Shown: one piece after another, positions 7,645 through 14,898 of the stretch
Layout: each line of letters starts with the position of its first letter
How positions within the stretch are numbered: the stretch's first letter is position 1
Translations under genes and position numbers: made by a program
Assembly: GCA_035295665.1 (NCBI GenBank)
Contig: DATGIQ010000409.1
Span: forward strand, 1 to 21,687
DNA from: DATGIQ01 sp035295665
GTDB taxonomy: Bacteria > Planctomycetota > Planctomycetia > Gemmatales > Gemmataceae
Direction: 5' to 3'
Length of the DNA: 21,687 nucleotides
Notes under the pieces: generated by a model
Told to the model about the DNA's origin: nothing
The model's input: the letters and a program-made list of their open reading frames with translations, nothing else
Database searches by the model: none

Positions 7645-8484
7645 TCATCGATTACCGATGAATTCCTCCGTATACGTACTCTGGAACCGATAACTGCTCC
7701 CCTCGCCCTGGTGGCCATTCAGTTCCTTTTCGATGTGTAAATCCGCCCGCCCAAGCCGACCTTCCTTGAAGTCGAAAACGACTTCTCCTTCCGGTTGCAT
7801 CTGGAGCAAGGGCACCCGGTCCAGCAAGCTCTCGGGCATGTTCTGCAGAAAGGTTGTAACGGCGATGGTCGCCTTGCCGTCGGCGACCGCTTTGCAGGTG
7901 TATTTCTGGGCGGCCTGGTATTGCTCACCGGTTCCCTGGGGCGGCTCGAGCGTGATCCGGTAAGCACGCTCCCAACTCGGTCCGGGCTCCCGCGTCTCCG
8001 GCGGCAGGGTCAGGATAAAGGGAAGCTCACTCTCGAAACGGCTGGCCGGGCCATGTTTGGATTCCACGACCTGGACCACCCTGCCCTGGCCGTCCACCTT
8101 CAGCACCGCCAACGGCTGACCCACAAAGCGGGCGAGCTGTTCTCGCAAATGCGGATCGCCTTGTTCCGGATGGGCCGAGTCGAACAGCAAGGCATCCCGG
8201 TTGGGCGTCGTGGTTTCCAGGCGGAGCGCATCCAGCGAAAGCTGGAGGCGGGCAATCCCCGCACGGTCCACCTCCAGGACTTTCCAACGCTTCGTGAGAT
8301 TCAGCTTGGTGGTGGTTTCGCTGGTGCCGCTTCGGGTCACTTCTGCCGCCTTGGTGCGGTGTTCGACGCGGTAAGTCAGGACTTGTCCTTCTTGCCAACG
8401 GAATCGCCAGGCTTCCGCTTGGGCCAAAACGGGTGACGCAGCGATCCCGACCGCAAACATCGACCACAGCCATCGGCAAATCAT
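7645..8484 (-). CDS. exported protein of unknown function (possibly DUF6263-like)
   Basis: This encodes 279 aa starting at ATG 8484, which is preceded by AAGGAGG (8490-8496) at 5-nt spacing. The frame stays open upstream into lnt but that part is antisense-like in character and is excluded. Residues 1-21 are a signal peptide (LWSMFAVGIAASPVLAQA). The mature part has many alternating hydrophobic strands (FRWQEGQVLTYRVEHRTKAA, RWKVLEVDRAGIARLQLSLD) and ends in EEFIGNR. The pattern resembles the planctomycete family of secreted beta-rich proteins of unknown function such as DUF6263; that is a guess from style. There are no catalytic motifs and only one Cys after the signal. It follows lnt in the same direction after 74 bp. 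Confidence 0.82.
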   Translation of the reverse strand: MICRWLWSMFAVGIAASPVLAQAEAWRFRWQEGQVLTYRVEHRTKAAEVTRSGTSETTTKLNLTKRWKVLEVDRAGIARLQLSLDALRLETTTPNRDALLFDSAHPEQGDPHLREQLARFVGQPLAVLKVDGQGRVVQVVESKHGPASRFESELPFILTLPPETREPGPSWERAYRITLEPPQGTGEQYQAAQKYTCKAVADGKATIAVTTFLQNMPESLLDRVPLLQMQPEGEVVFDFKEGRLGRADLHIEKELNGHQGEGSSYRFQSTYTEEFIGNR

Positions 8485-8558
8485 GAGCCCCTCCTTCCCT
8501 TGCCTTGGGCGGCACGAGTAGGGTGGCTGTATAGCAAAGGGCGATTTGCGGAACCAGG

Positions 8559-10340
8559 TCAATTTGCCGAAACGCCGGCCGAGGTGGCATGGACAGGGAC
8601 TCGTCTGGGCCAGACCATCCGCCCAGCGAGGCCTCCAGCGACGAGCAGCCAGCAGACCCAGGGAAGCCAATCGCCCCAACGGGCATACAGGCTGGAGCGC
8701 TGGTCGATGGGGATGGCCGCGGTTAGCACCGCCGCGATTTTTTTCGAACTTGCCCAGCTCGAACCGGGAAGTGCGACGATGCGGCCATTGCCGTCGATCA
8801 CTGCCGAGATTCCCATGTTGACGGCCCGGGCAATCGCACGGCGGCATTCGACAGCCCGGAAACGGCAAATGGCCAGGTGCTGCTCGTGCTCACTCGTGCC
8901 GTCGAACCAGCCATCGTTGGAGATATTGAGCAAGAAATCGACGGGCGGTTCGGTTCCGTCCGGGCCCACATACTGGCGGGCCAGGTAAGGGTCCGTGTCC
9001 TCGTAGCAAATGACCACGCCGAAATGGTATCCGCCCAGCGAAAAATGGGTCAGGCTCTGTCCTGGGCTGATGCTGTAATCGAAATCATACGGGGCGAAGG
9101 CATTCATCCAGGGGAGCCAGTTTCGCAGAGGGACGTATTCCCCGAACGGGACCCGATGGATTTTATCGTAATGACCGGACGCATGGCCGCCACGCTCGAT
9201 CAAGACAGCCGAGTTATAACTGCGCGGCTGGCCATCGGCTCCCAGGAACGCTCGATTCAGCCCTAACAAGACGTTGGTCTTCCAGCGGTCCGAGACGACC
9301 TGTGCCAAATCTTGATTCTCTTGTTCGGCCCGCCGCCACTGGGCGGGGATCCGGTCGGCAGGCAACTCCGGCGAAACCTCGGCCCAGTCTCGGGGATAAC
9401 TGGTTTCCGGCCAAACGATCAGGTCCGGCTTGGGTTCTTGCCGGGCCGCCTCGTCACTGAGGCCTGTGTAGTGGAGAACCACATCCGTCGCCACCGCTTC
9501 CAGATCCGCGGCGGCGGCGTTGCGGATGCTCTGGGGGACATTCCCCTGGATCAAGGCAACACGGGGACCCGTGGCGAAACTACCTTGGCCAAGGCGCCAA
9601 AATCCGTAGCCGAGTGTCGCAGTCAGGAGGAAGACAACAAGAAAGGATTGCATCCGCGGAAAGATTGTTGCCCCACCCACCGGCTCGCGCAGTGACAGGA
9701 ACGCGCGAAACCGGTAGCTTTGGTACAGCCACTCGAAAATCAGCGCGTTGACCGCGGCCACCAAGAACGTTACCGCATAGGCACCGACCAAGTCGGCGAT
9801 CTGGATCACCGCCAAGAATTCGTGCTGCGAATGCCCCAGGAAATACCAGGGGAAACCCGTACCGAAATGAGCGCGGAAGTATTCCAGGGCCGTCCATACA
9901 GCCGGAAATGTAAAGGCGAGCGGCAACCGGGTGTGGCGGTCGAGTTGGCGCACCAGAAAAATGGTGACCGGAAAGAAGAGCGAGCAATACAGGGCCAATC
10001 CCGCCCAGGTGAAAACCATGCGATCATCGGCCACCCGCAGCCACTGCAAGACCGGCACATAGCAGAGGAGTCCGCTTGCCCAGGCCGCGAGATAGACCCA
10101 GCGGGCGGAGGCCGTCGTCCGCACCAGGCAAAGGAGCCCAACCAAGGCAATCCATGCAATCCACCCGCAATTTGCAGGATAGAAGCAGGCCCACAGCAGG
10201 GCCGCGCTTGCCAGGGCTGGCACGAAGACAAGCGCCTTGCCGTGGGGGGGCGGGACAGAGAGCGGCTGCTGGCGTGCTTGCTCGACTCGTTGTGCGGGGA
10301 AGCTGTCTGAGACCAACGGCGCTCGGCTCTCCGTGCTCAT
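8559..10340 (-). CDS. lnt: apolipoprotein N-acyltransferase
   Basis: This encodes 593 aa. It adds the third acyl chain to the N-terminal Cys of lipoproteins, on the outer side of the inner membrane. Residues about 36-250 hold several membrane segments. A nitrilase-like domain follows (about 258-540) with the complete triad: Glu312 in VWPETSYP, Lys393 in HYDKIHRVPFGEYVP, and Cys445 in GVVICYEDTDP. A final membrane helix (about 556-575) closes the protein, as in the family. It is somewhat longer than E. coli Lnt because of a 35-residue N-terminal tail and inserts around 313-350. ATG at 10340 has AAGGA at 8-nt spacing and overlaps the moeA stop as ATGA, so the two are translationally coupled. 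Confidence 0.95.
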   Translation of the reverse strand: MSTESRAPLVSDSFPAQRVEQARQQPLSVPPPHGKALVFVPALASAALLWACFYPANCGWIAWIALVGLLCLVRTTASARWVYLAAWASGLLCYVPVLQWLRVADDRMVFTWAGLALYCSLFFPVTIFLVRQLDRHTRLPLAFTFPAVWTALEYFRAHFGTGFPWYFLGHSQHEFLAVIQIADLVGAYAVTFLVAAVNALIFEWLYQSYRFRAFLSLREPVGGATIFPRMQSFLVVFLLTATLGYGFWRLGQGSFATGPRVALIQGNVPQSIRNAAAADLEAVATDVVLHYTGLSDEAARQEPKPDLIVWPETSYPRDWAEVSPELPADRIPAQWRRAEQENQDLAQVVSDRWKTNVLLGLNRAFLGADGQPRSYNSAVLIERGGHASGHYDKIHRVPFGEYVPLRNWLPWMNAFAPYDFDYSISPGQSLTHFSLGGYHFGVVICYEDTDPYLARQYVGPDGTEPPVDFLLNISNDGWFDGTSEHEQHLAICRFRAVECRRAIARAVNMGISAVIDGNGRIVALPGSSWASSKKIAAVLTAAIPIDQRSSLYARWGDWLPWVCWLLVAGGLAGRMVWPRRVPVHATSAGVSAN

Positions 10341-11578
10341 TTCGCAATCCTTTGCGTGTGAGGCGACGGCAATTCGAAATCCAGGGGTAGGACGTAGACT
10401 ACCTGTCCCGCACGGTACTTGTGGTCGCCGGATGGGAAGAGCACCAGGGCATTGGCTTGTGCCAGGGCGCGCAAATCCGCAGAACCAAACCAAAGAACCG
10501 GGCGAACGCGCCAGCTATCCGAGTTGGGATCTAGACGAGCGGGATAATAGGTCGGCCGATCAGTTCGGTAAGCAAAATCATCGGCCAGGGCCGCCTCGAC
10601 CAGATGCGGTCCCGGCTCAGCGTGGCCCATCTGCCGCCGCACCGCCGGCCCGACGAACAGCTCAAAACAGACCAGGGCACTGACCGGATTGCCCGGTAAG
10701 CCGAAGACCAGTGTCTGGGCACGGGTCCCGAAGAAGACCGGCTTGCCAGGTTTCATCTCTACCTTGTGGAAATGCGTCTGGACACCTAATTCCTGGAGAA
10801 CGCCAGGCACCAGGTCGAGTTTGCCTGCGGAAACGCCCCCGGAAAGGACCAGAATGGGATGGTGCAGCCCCTCCTCCACCAGCGGGCGCAAACTTTCCCG
10901 ATGATCACGCGCAATGCCGAGAAAATGGGGCAACCCTCCGGCCCGGCAAACCTGGGCCAGCAGCATCGGTCCGTTACCGTTGCGGATTTGTCCCGGGCCG
11001 GGCGTTTGCGACGCTTCCACCACCTCATCGCCGGTGCTGAGCACTGCTACGTCCGGCCGCGGATAGACGCGGATCGTGCTCCGGCCAACCGTGCTGAGGA
11101 TGCCAAACTCTTGCGGCCTCACGATCGTTCCCGCCGGCAAGACGGTCTCGCCTTGTCGGAACTCTCGACCTTGGGGCAAAACATTTTGGCCCGGCGTGGG
11201 CGGTTTGTCATGGACTTGGACCCGGCTCCCCTGCAGGGCTTGCGTATGTTCGATCATCACAACGGCGTCAGCGCCGACCGGGATGGGTGCACCGGTCATG
11301 ATCCGTGCGGCCTGGCCGGGACCGATCGGCAACCGTGGCGTTTGCCCGGCGGTAATTTCGTCGATGATGGTCAAGATTCCGTGGCCATCGGCAAGATCCG
11401 ATGAGCGCACGGCAAATCCATCCATTAGGGCTTTGTCGTAAGGCGGCATATCGAGATCGCTGGCGACATCCTCGGCGAGAACGAGTCCGAGAGCCGCGGA
11501 AGTGAGCGGCACGGTTTCGGGAGAGAGAGGCTGGGCATGCTGTTGAACAATCGCTTGAGCTTCAGCAACACGGAGCAT
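10337..11578 (-). CDS. moeA: molybdopterin molybdenumtransferase MoeA
   Basis: This encodes 413 aa, normal length. It inserts molybdate into adenylated molybdopterin to make the molybdenum cofactor. Motifs in order are DMPPYDKALMDGFAV (43-57), IMTGAPIPVGADAVVMIE (93-110), STGDEVVEA (181-189) with IRNGNGPML (198-206), SGGVSAGKLDLV (246-257), MKPGKPVFFG (275-284), and FGLPGNPVSALVCFELFV (292-309). These are the expected MoeA sequence blocks from the N-terminus to domain III, followed by a C-terminal domain IV. It is the first gene of a two-gene unit with lnt; no mog/moaB or moaA neighbours are in view, so the pairing is not functional by pathway. Confidence 0.96.
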   Translation of the reverse strand: MLRVAEAQAIVQQHAQPLSPETVPLTSAALGLVLAEDVASDLDMPPYDKALMDGFAVRSSDLADGHGILTIIDEITAGQTPRLPIGPGQAARIMTGAPIPVGADAVVMIEHTQALQGSRVQVHDKPPTPGQNVLPQGREFRQGETVLPAGTIVRPQEFGILSTVGRSTIRVYPRPDVAVLSTGDEVVEASQTPGPGQIRNGNGPMLLAQVCRAGGLPHFLGIARDHRESLRPLVEEGLHHPILVLSGGVSAGKLDLVPGVLQELGVQTHFHKVEMKPGKPVFFGTRAQTLVFGLPGNPVSALVCFELFVGPAVRRQMGHAEPGPHLVEAALADDFAYRTDRPTYYPARLDPNSDSWRVRPVLWFGSADLRALAQANALVLFPSGDHKYRAGQVVYVLPLDFELPSPHTQRIAK

Positions 11579-11726
11579 CGCGGAACTTTCTCCCTCGCCA
11601 GCACGGCGAAAGGAATTGTAACATTCCGGGCGTTTCGACGGCTAGGGAGATCGCGGCGTGGTTAGCAGGCGGAGGAAGTCATAATGGTGCTGATCAGAGA
11701 AACTCAGGGGCGCTGGAGGAGCTATC

Positions 11727-12194
11727 ATGTCCGCGATCGCACCGAACCTCGAGTCATTGGTGGCGGGTGATAAACTGTCACGCGAAGAATTCTTGCGGTG
11801 CTGGGAAGCCATGCCACCGCTCGAGTGGGCGGAACTGATCGGAGAGATCGTCTACATGCCGTCCGCATTGAGCAGAAACCATGGCTCCACGGATACGCGC
11901 GCTGTTACCTGACTGGGAACATACGGAGCGTTTACGCCTGGTTTATGGCTGGATGCGCCCGCCTTTCTCGGCGGAGACCTGCGCCGCGTCTTATACACGG
12001 TCGGGTTGGTTGGGTCCGTTTCGCGGCGGTTCGCAGAACCGCGCGGGGCGCATCCGCACGCGGTTCTGCGAACCGCCGTTCAACAAAAACGGACACGTTC
12101 TGCTGGACTGGGCATTAGGGACGCTGCAGCGTGGCCTGGAGTCACCCGACATGCCGCATTCGTCGCCGAGCTGGCGAGTCGCCAGACTGCTTGA
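11727..12194 (+). pseudogene. broken Uma2-family (DUF820) endonuclease-like gene
   Basis: ATG at 11727 has GGAGGA at 11715-11720. The N-terminus (LSREEFLRCWEAMPPLEWAE, then LIGEIVYMPSALSRNHG) is the standard start of Uma2 proteins. A TGA at 11910-11912 replaces the Trp expected in the WLGTYGAFTPG motif. Reading through it, TPG runs directly into LWLDAPAFLGGDLRRVL, normally found in the C-terminal third, so the PD-(D/E)XK-like core is deleted. A 121-bp palindromic element then interrupts the frame. Beyond it, the reading resumes as GTLQRGLESP, loses one base, and ends HAAFVAELASRQTA-stop. Uma2 genes are multicopy in planctomycetes; this copy has at least four lesions and is dead. Confidence 0.85.
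11994..12114 (+). mobile_element. miniature palindromic element, copy A (121 bp), inserted in the Uma2 gene
   Basis: The element is flanked by TTA at 11991-11993 and 12115-12117; removing it plus one TTA restores D-L-R-R-V-L-G-T-L-Q-R-G-L of the Uma2 C-terminus. Inside is a perfect 19-bp inverted repeat (12025-12043 with 12059-12077) around a 15-nt loop. Further out, GTCCGTTT (12014-12021) faces AAAACGGAC near 12087-12094. The ends are weakly inverted here (6 of 10). It matches 19869-19988 on the other strand at about 89%. It contains no gene; several reading frames across it are by-products of the GC-rich palindrome. Likely a non-autonomous transposon relic (MITE). Confidence 0.8.
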
Positions 12195-12350
12195 TCGTTT
12201 GGAACTCTTCTGTCATCTGTTGTGGCTTCTGCCAAGAACCCGGCCACTTCTTCTGTTTCCCATTCCATCTGAACCGGCGACGCCTTAAAATTTACTTGTC
12301 CATTTCGGAGAGGTTCCGTGGTCGCGATCGTTCCTAATTCGGTTTGCTCC
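12195..12350. other. gene-free stretch before the nifS leader
   Basis: Between the Uma2 remnant and the first hairpin of the nifS leader I see no gene, repeat or clear promoter. The antisense frame across it belongs to no recognisable family. Confidence 0.5.
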
Positions 12351-12491
12351 CCGTGGCTGCCCTGCCACGGTTGGAAAATGTCGCGCTGTGCGGGCCATCC
12401 GTAGGCGCTTTCGGACTCCTATGGCGATAGGAGCCTCTCCTTGTGAGGCGCAGCCGCCGAGGCTCTTGGGCCGCGTGCGCTGCGCCTTTTT
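12351..12491 (+). promoter_or_regulatory. hairpin-rich leader of nifS
   Basis: Three successive stems precede nifS. The first is CCGTGGC/GCCACGG with a 6-nt loop (12351-12370). The second is CTCCTA/TAGGAG with a 6-nt loop (12416-12433). The third is GGCGCAGC/GCTGCGCC (12447-12454 with 12479-12486) followed by T5. A short competing stem, GCCTC/GAGGC (12433-12449), overlaps the left arm of the third. This is the layout expected of a transcription-attenuation leader, but in GC-rich DNA some stems arise by chance. Confidence 0.4.
12447..12491 (+). terminator. terminator-like hairpin just upstream of nifS
   Basis: An 8-bp perfect stem, 24-nt loop and five T residues end 18 nt before the nifS ATG. 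It could simply close transcription from upstream, but then nifS would have almost no room for its own promoter, which is why attenuation is considered. Confidence 0.5.
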
Positions 12492-12509
12492 GCTTGATGC
12501 CGGTGAATC

Positions 12510-13658
12510 ATGACGCCGATTTATCTCGATTACAACGCCACCACGCCCGTTGATCCGGCCGTCACCGAGGCCCTGCTCCCCTACCTGCGTGATCATTTTG
12601 GCAATCCATCGAGCAGTCATCTTTTCGGCACAACGGCGCACCGGGCCGTGGACCAGGCTCGAACGCAGGTCGCCGAGCTGCTGGGCGCCCACCCTGACGA
12701 GATCCTCTTTACCAGCGGCGGCAGCGAGGCCAGCAACCACGCCCTGAAAGGGCTTGTCTTTGCTCAGCTGTTCGGCCGGCAGGGACGCGGAAACCGGGAC
12801 ATCCACGTGATCACCAGTGCGGTCGAACACCCGGCCACGCTTCGGCCTTGCGAGTTTCTCAGGCAGCTCGGCTGCCGCATCACCATCTTGCCGGTAGATC
12901 GCCACGGCTGCGTCGATCCGGATGCGGTCCGCCAGGCCATCGATCCGCACACGATGTTGATCAGTATCATGCATGCCAACAACGAAGTGGGCACGTTGCA
13001 GCCGATCCGTGAAATTGCGGCTCTCGCTCATGAGCGCGGCGTGTTGGTGCACACGGATGCGGCTCAGTCGCTGGGCAAAATACCGGTGGATGTGAATGTA
13101 CTGGGCGTCGATCTCCTGTCGGTTGCCGGCCACAAGCTCTACGCTCCCAAAGGGGTTGGGGCCCTGTATGTCCGCCGCGGGCTTCAGCTCGAGCCGCTCA
13201 TCCACGGAGCCGGCCACGAAGCGGGCCGCCGTGCGGGGACCGAAAATGTTCCGTATGTCGTCGGTTTGGGAGTCGCTTGCGCCCTGGCATGCCGATCCTT
13301 GCCAGAAGCGACCATTCGGCTCAGCCGGTTGCGGGATCGCCTTTGGGAAAAGCTCCGTACCGCGCTGGGTGAGCGCATCCTCCTCAACGGCCATCCCGAG
13401 CATCGCCTGCCCAATACGCTGAATGTGAATTTCATGGACCATGTGGGAGCCCAACTGCTGCGCGCTGTACCGGAAATCGCAGCCTCCACGGGTTCCGCCT
13501 GTCACGAGGGAGCGGTTCGGCTATCGCCGGTGCTGGAAGCGATGGGCGTACCACAGGAACTGGGACGAGGGGCGGTCCGCTTGAGTGTCGGCCGATACAC
13601 GACTGAAGAAGAAGTCAACCGGGCGGCCGAGGCACTGGCACGGCGGGCCAAGGCTTGA
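12510..13658 (+). CDS. nifS: cysteine desulfurase (NifS/IscS family)
   Basis: This encodes 382 aa. It is a PLP enzyme that takes sulfur from cysteine as a persulfide for Fe-S clusters or thiolation. Seen in order: YLDYNATTPVDP (5-16), TSGGSEASNHALK (68-80), PLP-stacking His107 in EHPAT, Asp183 and Gln186 in HTDAAQSLGK, the Schiff-base Lys209 in SVAGHKLYAPKG, GRRAGTENV (239-247), and the catalytic Cys331 in STGSACHEG. All key residues are present. The short loop around Cys331 (GSACHEGAVRLSPVLEAMG) fits the NifS/IscS group rather than SufS. No iscU, nifU or scaffold gene is adjacent. It leads a close-packed group with the ClpP-like gene 15 bp downstream. The ribosome site is weak. Confidence 0.95.
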   Translation: MTPIYLDYNATTPVDPAVTEALLPYLRDHFGNPSSSHLFGTTAHRAVDQARTQVAELLGAHPDEILFTSGGSEASNHALKGLVFAQLFGRQGRGNRDIHVITSAVEHPATLRPCEFLRQLGCRITILPVDRHGCVDPDAVRQAIDPHTMLISIMHANNEVGTLQPIREIAALAHERGVLVHTDAAQSLGKIPVDVNVLGVDLLSVAGHKLYAPKGVGALYVRRGLQLEPLIHGAGHEAGRRAGTENVPYVVGLGVACALACRSLPEATIRLSRLRDRLWEKLRTALGERILLNGHPEHRLPNTLNVNFMDHVGAQLLRAVPEIAASTGSACHEGAVRLSPVLEAMGVPQELGRGAVRLSVGRYTTEEEVNRAAEALARRAKA

Positions 13659-13673
13659 GGACATCTGGAGCCG

Positions 13674-14240
13674 ATGATTTGCGCGTCCTCTTGTCCTCAG
13701 CGGGCGGCGCACTACATTTCTATCCTCATGGGCAAGACCAAAGCCCGCAAGCAAGGGACGGAAATCCCGGTCGTCGGTGATGTCGATGACTGGGAAAGCG
13801 ACGTGATCAAAACGTTGCTCGAGTTGCCGCGCGGCGGGGAATGTGTGTTTTATATCGATTCTGCCGGTGGCAGCGTGTTTGGCGCCTTGGCGGTCCTCAC
13901 GTTGCTGCGGCATCGGCGGCTGGAGGGCACGGCCATCGTGCTGGGCGAGTGTTCGTCGGCGGCGCTGCTGCTGTTTGCGGCCTGCCGCCGCCGTTTTGTT
14001 ACGCCCTACAGCACGCTGCTGTTCCATCGCATGCGCTGGCAAAGTGAAAAGCGGGTTGGGTCTCAAGAAGCGTATCTTTGGGCCCGGCACTTCGAGGAGA
14101 TGGAGAAGGATATCGACAACCTCCAGGTCCGCCTCTTCGGCGCCGCCGCGGAGCAAGTCCGGGAGTGGACGACCAGCGGCCAGTACGTGACCGGGCCGCA
14201 GATCGTTGCGGCTGGGTTGGCGGAAATGCTGGAAATCTAG
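13674..14240 (+). CDS. ClpP-like serine protease homologue lacking the usual triad Asp
   Basis: This encodes 188 aa from the ATG at 13674 (GGAG close upstream); an internal ATG at 13728 is a possible alternative. The fold is recognisable as ClpP/crotonase: FYIDSAGGSVFGALAVLTLL (59-78) is the oxyanion Gly-Gly segment, GECSSAALLLFAAC (91-104) carries the Ser nucleophile at about S95, and YSTLLFHRM (112-120) carries His118. In ClpP the third residue is Asp in ERD-x-F; here the aligned SGQYVTGPQIVAAGL has Gly at that place. It lacks a signal peptide and membrane helices. It may be an inactive or altered ClpP-type subunit or a protease with a different third residue. It sits between nifS and kynB, 25 bp before the latter. 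Confidence 0.8.
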   Translation: MICASSCPQRAAHYISILMGKTKARKQGTEIPVVGDVDDWESDVIKTLLELPRGGECVFYIDSAGGSVFGALAVLTLLRHRRLEGTAIVLGECSSAALLLFAACRRRFVTPYSTLLFHRMRWQSEKRVGSQEAYLWARHFEEMEKDIDNLQVRLFGAAAEQVREWTTSGQYVTGPQIVAAGLAEMLEI

Positions 14241-14265
14241 CTCAGGCATCATCAGCGGCCGTTCC

Positions 14266-14898
14266 ATGATCTATGATCTGACCCCGCGCATTTCCGAACG
14301 ACTCAAGGTCTGGCCGGGAGACACCCCGCCAGTGCGGGAAATCCTTTGTGACATGAAACGCGGGGCCAACCTGACCCTGTCCACGCTGCATGCCACGGTC
14401 CACCTCGGTGCCCACGCCGATGCCCCGAGCCACTACGGTGCCAATGCTCCCGCCATTGATGAGAGGGACCTGGATTATTACCTGGGTCGCTGCCAGGTGA
14501 TGCGCGTGTCTGTGCCGTGCGGCAGCTGCATCCAACCTGGCGACCTCCCGACTGCCATCGCCGCACCGCGCCTTCTCCTGGCAACCGGCACCTATCCCGA
14601 TCCGGAACAATTCCAGGAAAACTTCGCCGCCCTCAGTCCCGAACTCGTGGAAAGCCTGCACCAGTGTGGTGTGAGACTGATCGGCATCGACACGCCCAGC
14701 GTCGACCCGTTTGCGTCCACGGATCTGCCGGCTCACAAGATGTGCCTCAAATACGACCTGGCGATTCTTGAAGGGCTCGTATTGAACGGTGTGCCCCCGG
14801 GCTTGTACGAATTGATCGCGCTGCCGCTGCGGCTGGCCGGCTTCGATGCCAGTCCCGTTCGCGCTATCCTCCGCAGCGATCCACCGTCCGGTCGTTAA
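14266..14898 (+). CDS. kynB: kynurenine formamidase (arylformamidase, KynB type)
   Basis: This encodes 210 aa, the normal length. It hydrolyses N-formylkynurenine to kynurenine in tryptophan breakdown. The metal site reads HLGAHADAPSH (H46, H50, D52 and H56), and the second half GIDTPSVDPFASTDLPAHK (140-158) is the diagnostic KynB block; H157 and E169 complete the site with the family spacing. VWPGDTPP (15-22) near the N-terminus is also typical. The upstream extension of 20 codons overlaps the ClpP-like gene and is not used. No tryptophan dioxygenase or kynureninase gene is in the window. Its last 4 bp overlap the end of the converging ABC permease gene. Confidence 0.9.
   Translation: MIYDLTPRISERLKVWPGDTPPVREILCDMKRGANLTLSTLHATVHLGAHADAPSHYGANAPAIDERDLDYYLGRCQVMRVSVPCGSCIQPGDLPTAIAAPRLLLATGTYPDPEQFQENFAALSPELVESLHQCGVRLIGIDTPSVDPFASTDLPAHKMCLKYDLAILEGLVLNGVPPGLYELIALPLRLAGFDASPVRAILRSDPPSGR

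Noticed and set aside
8485..8868. N-terminal extension of the exported unknown protein into lnt
   Set aside because: It overlaps the end of the well-supported lnt gene, and ATG 8484 has a strong ribosome site before a clear signal peptide.
12006..12288. Several plus-strand reading frames across palindromic element A
   Set aside because: Similar peptides appear from element B in a different context, as expected from a repeated DNA palindrome and not from protein selection.
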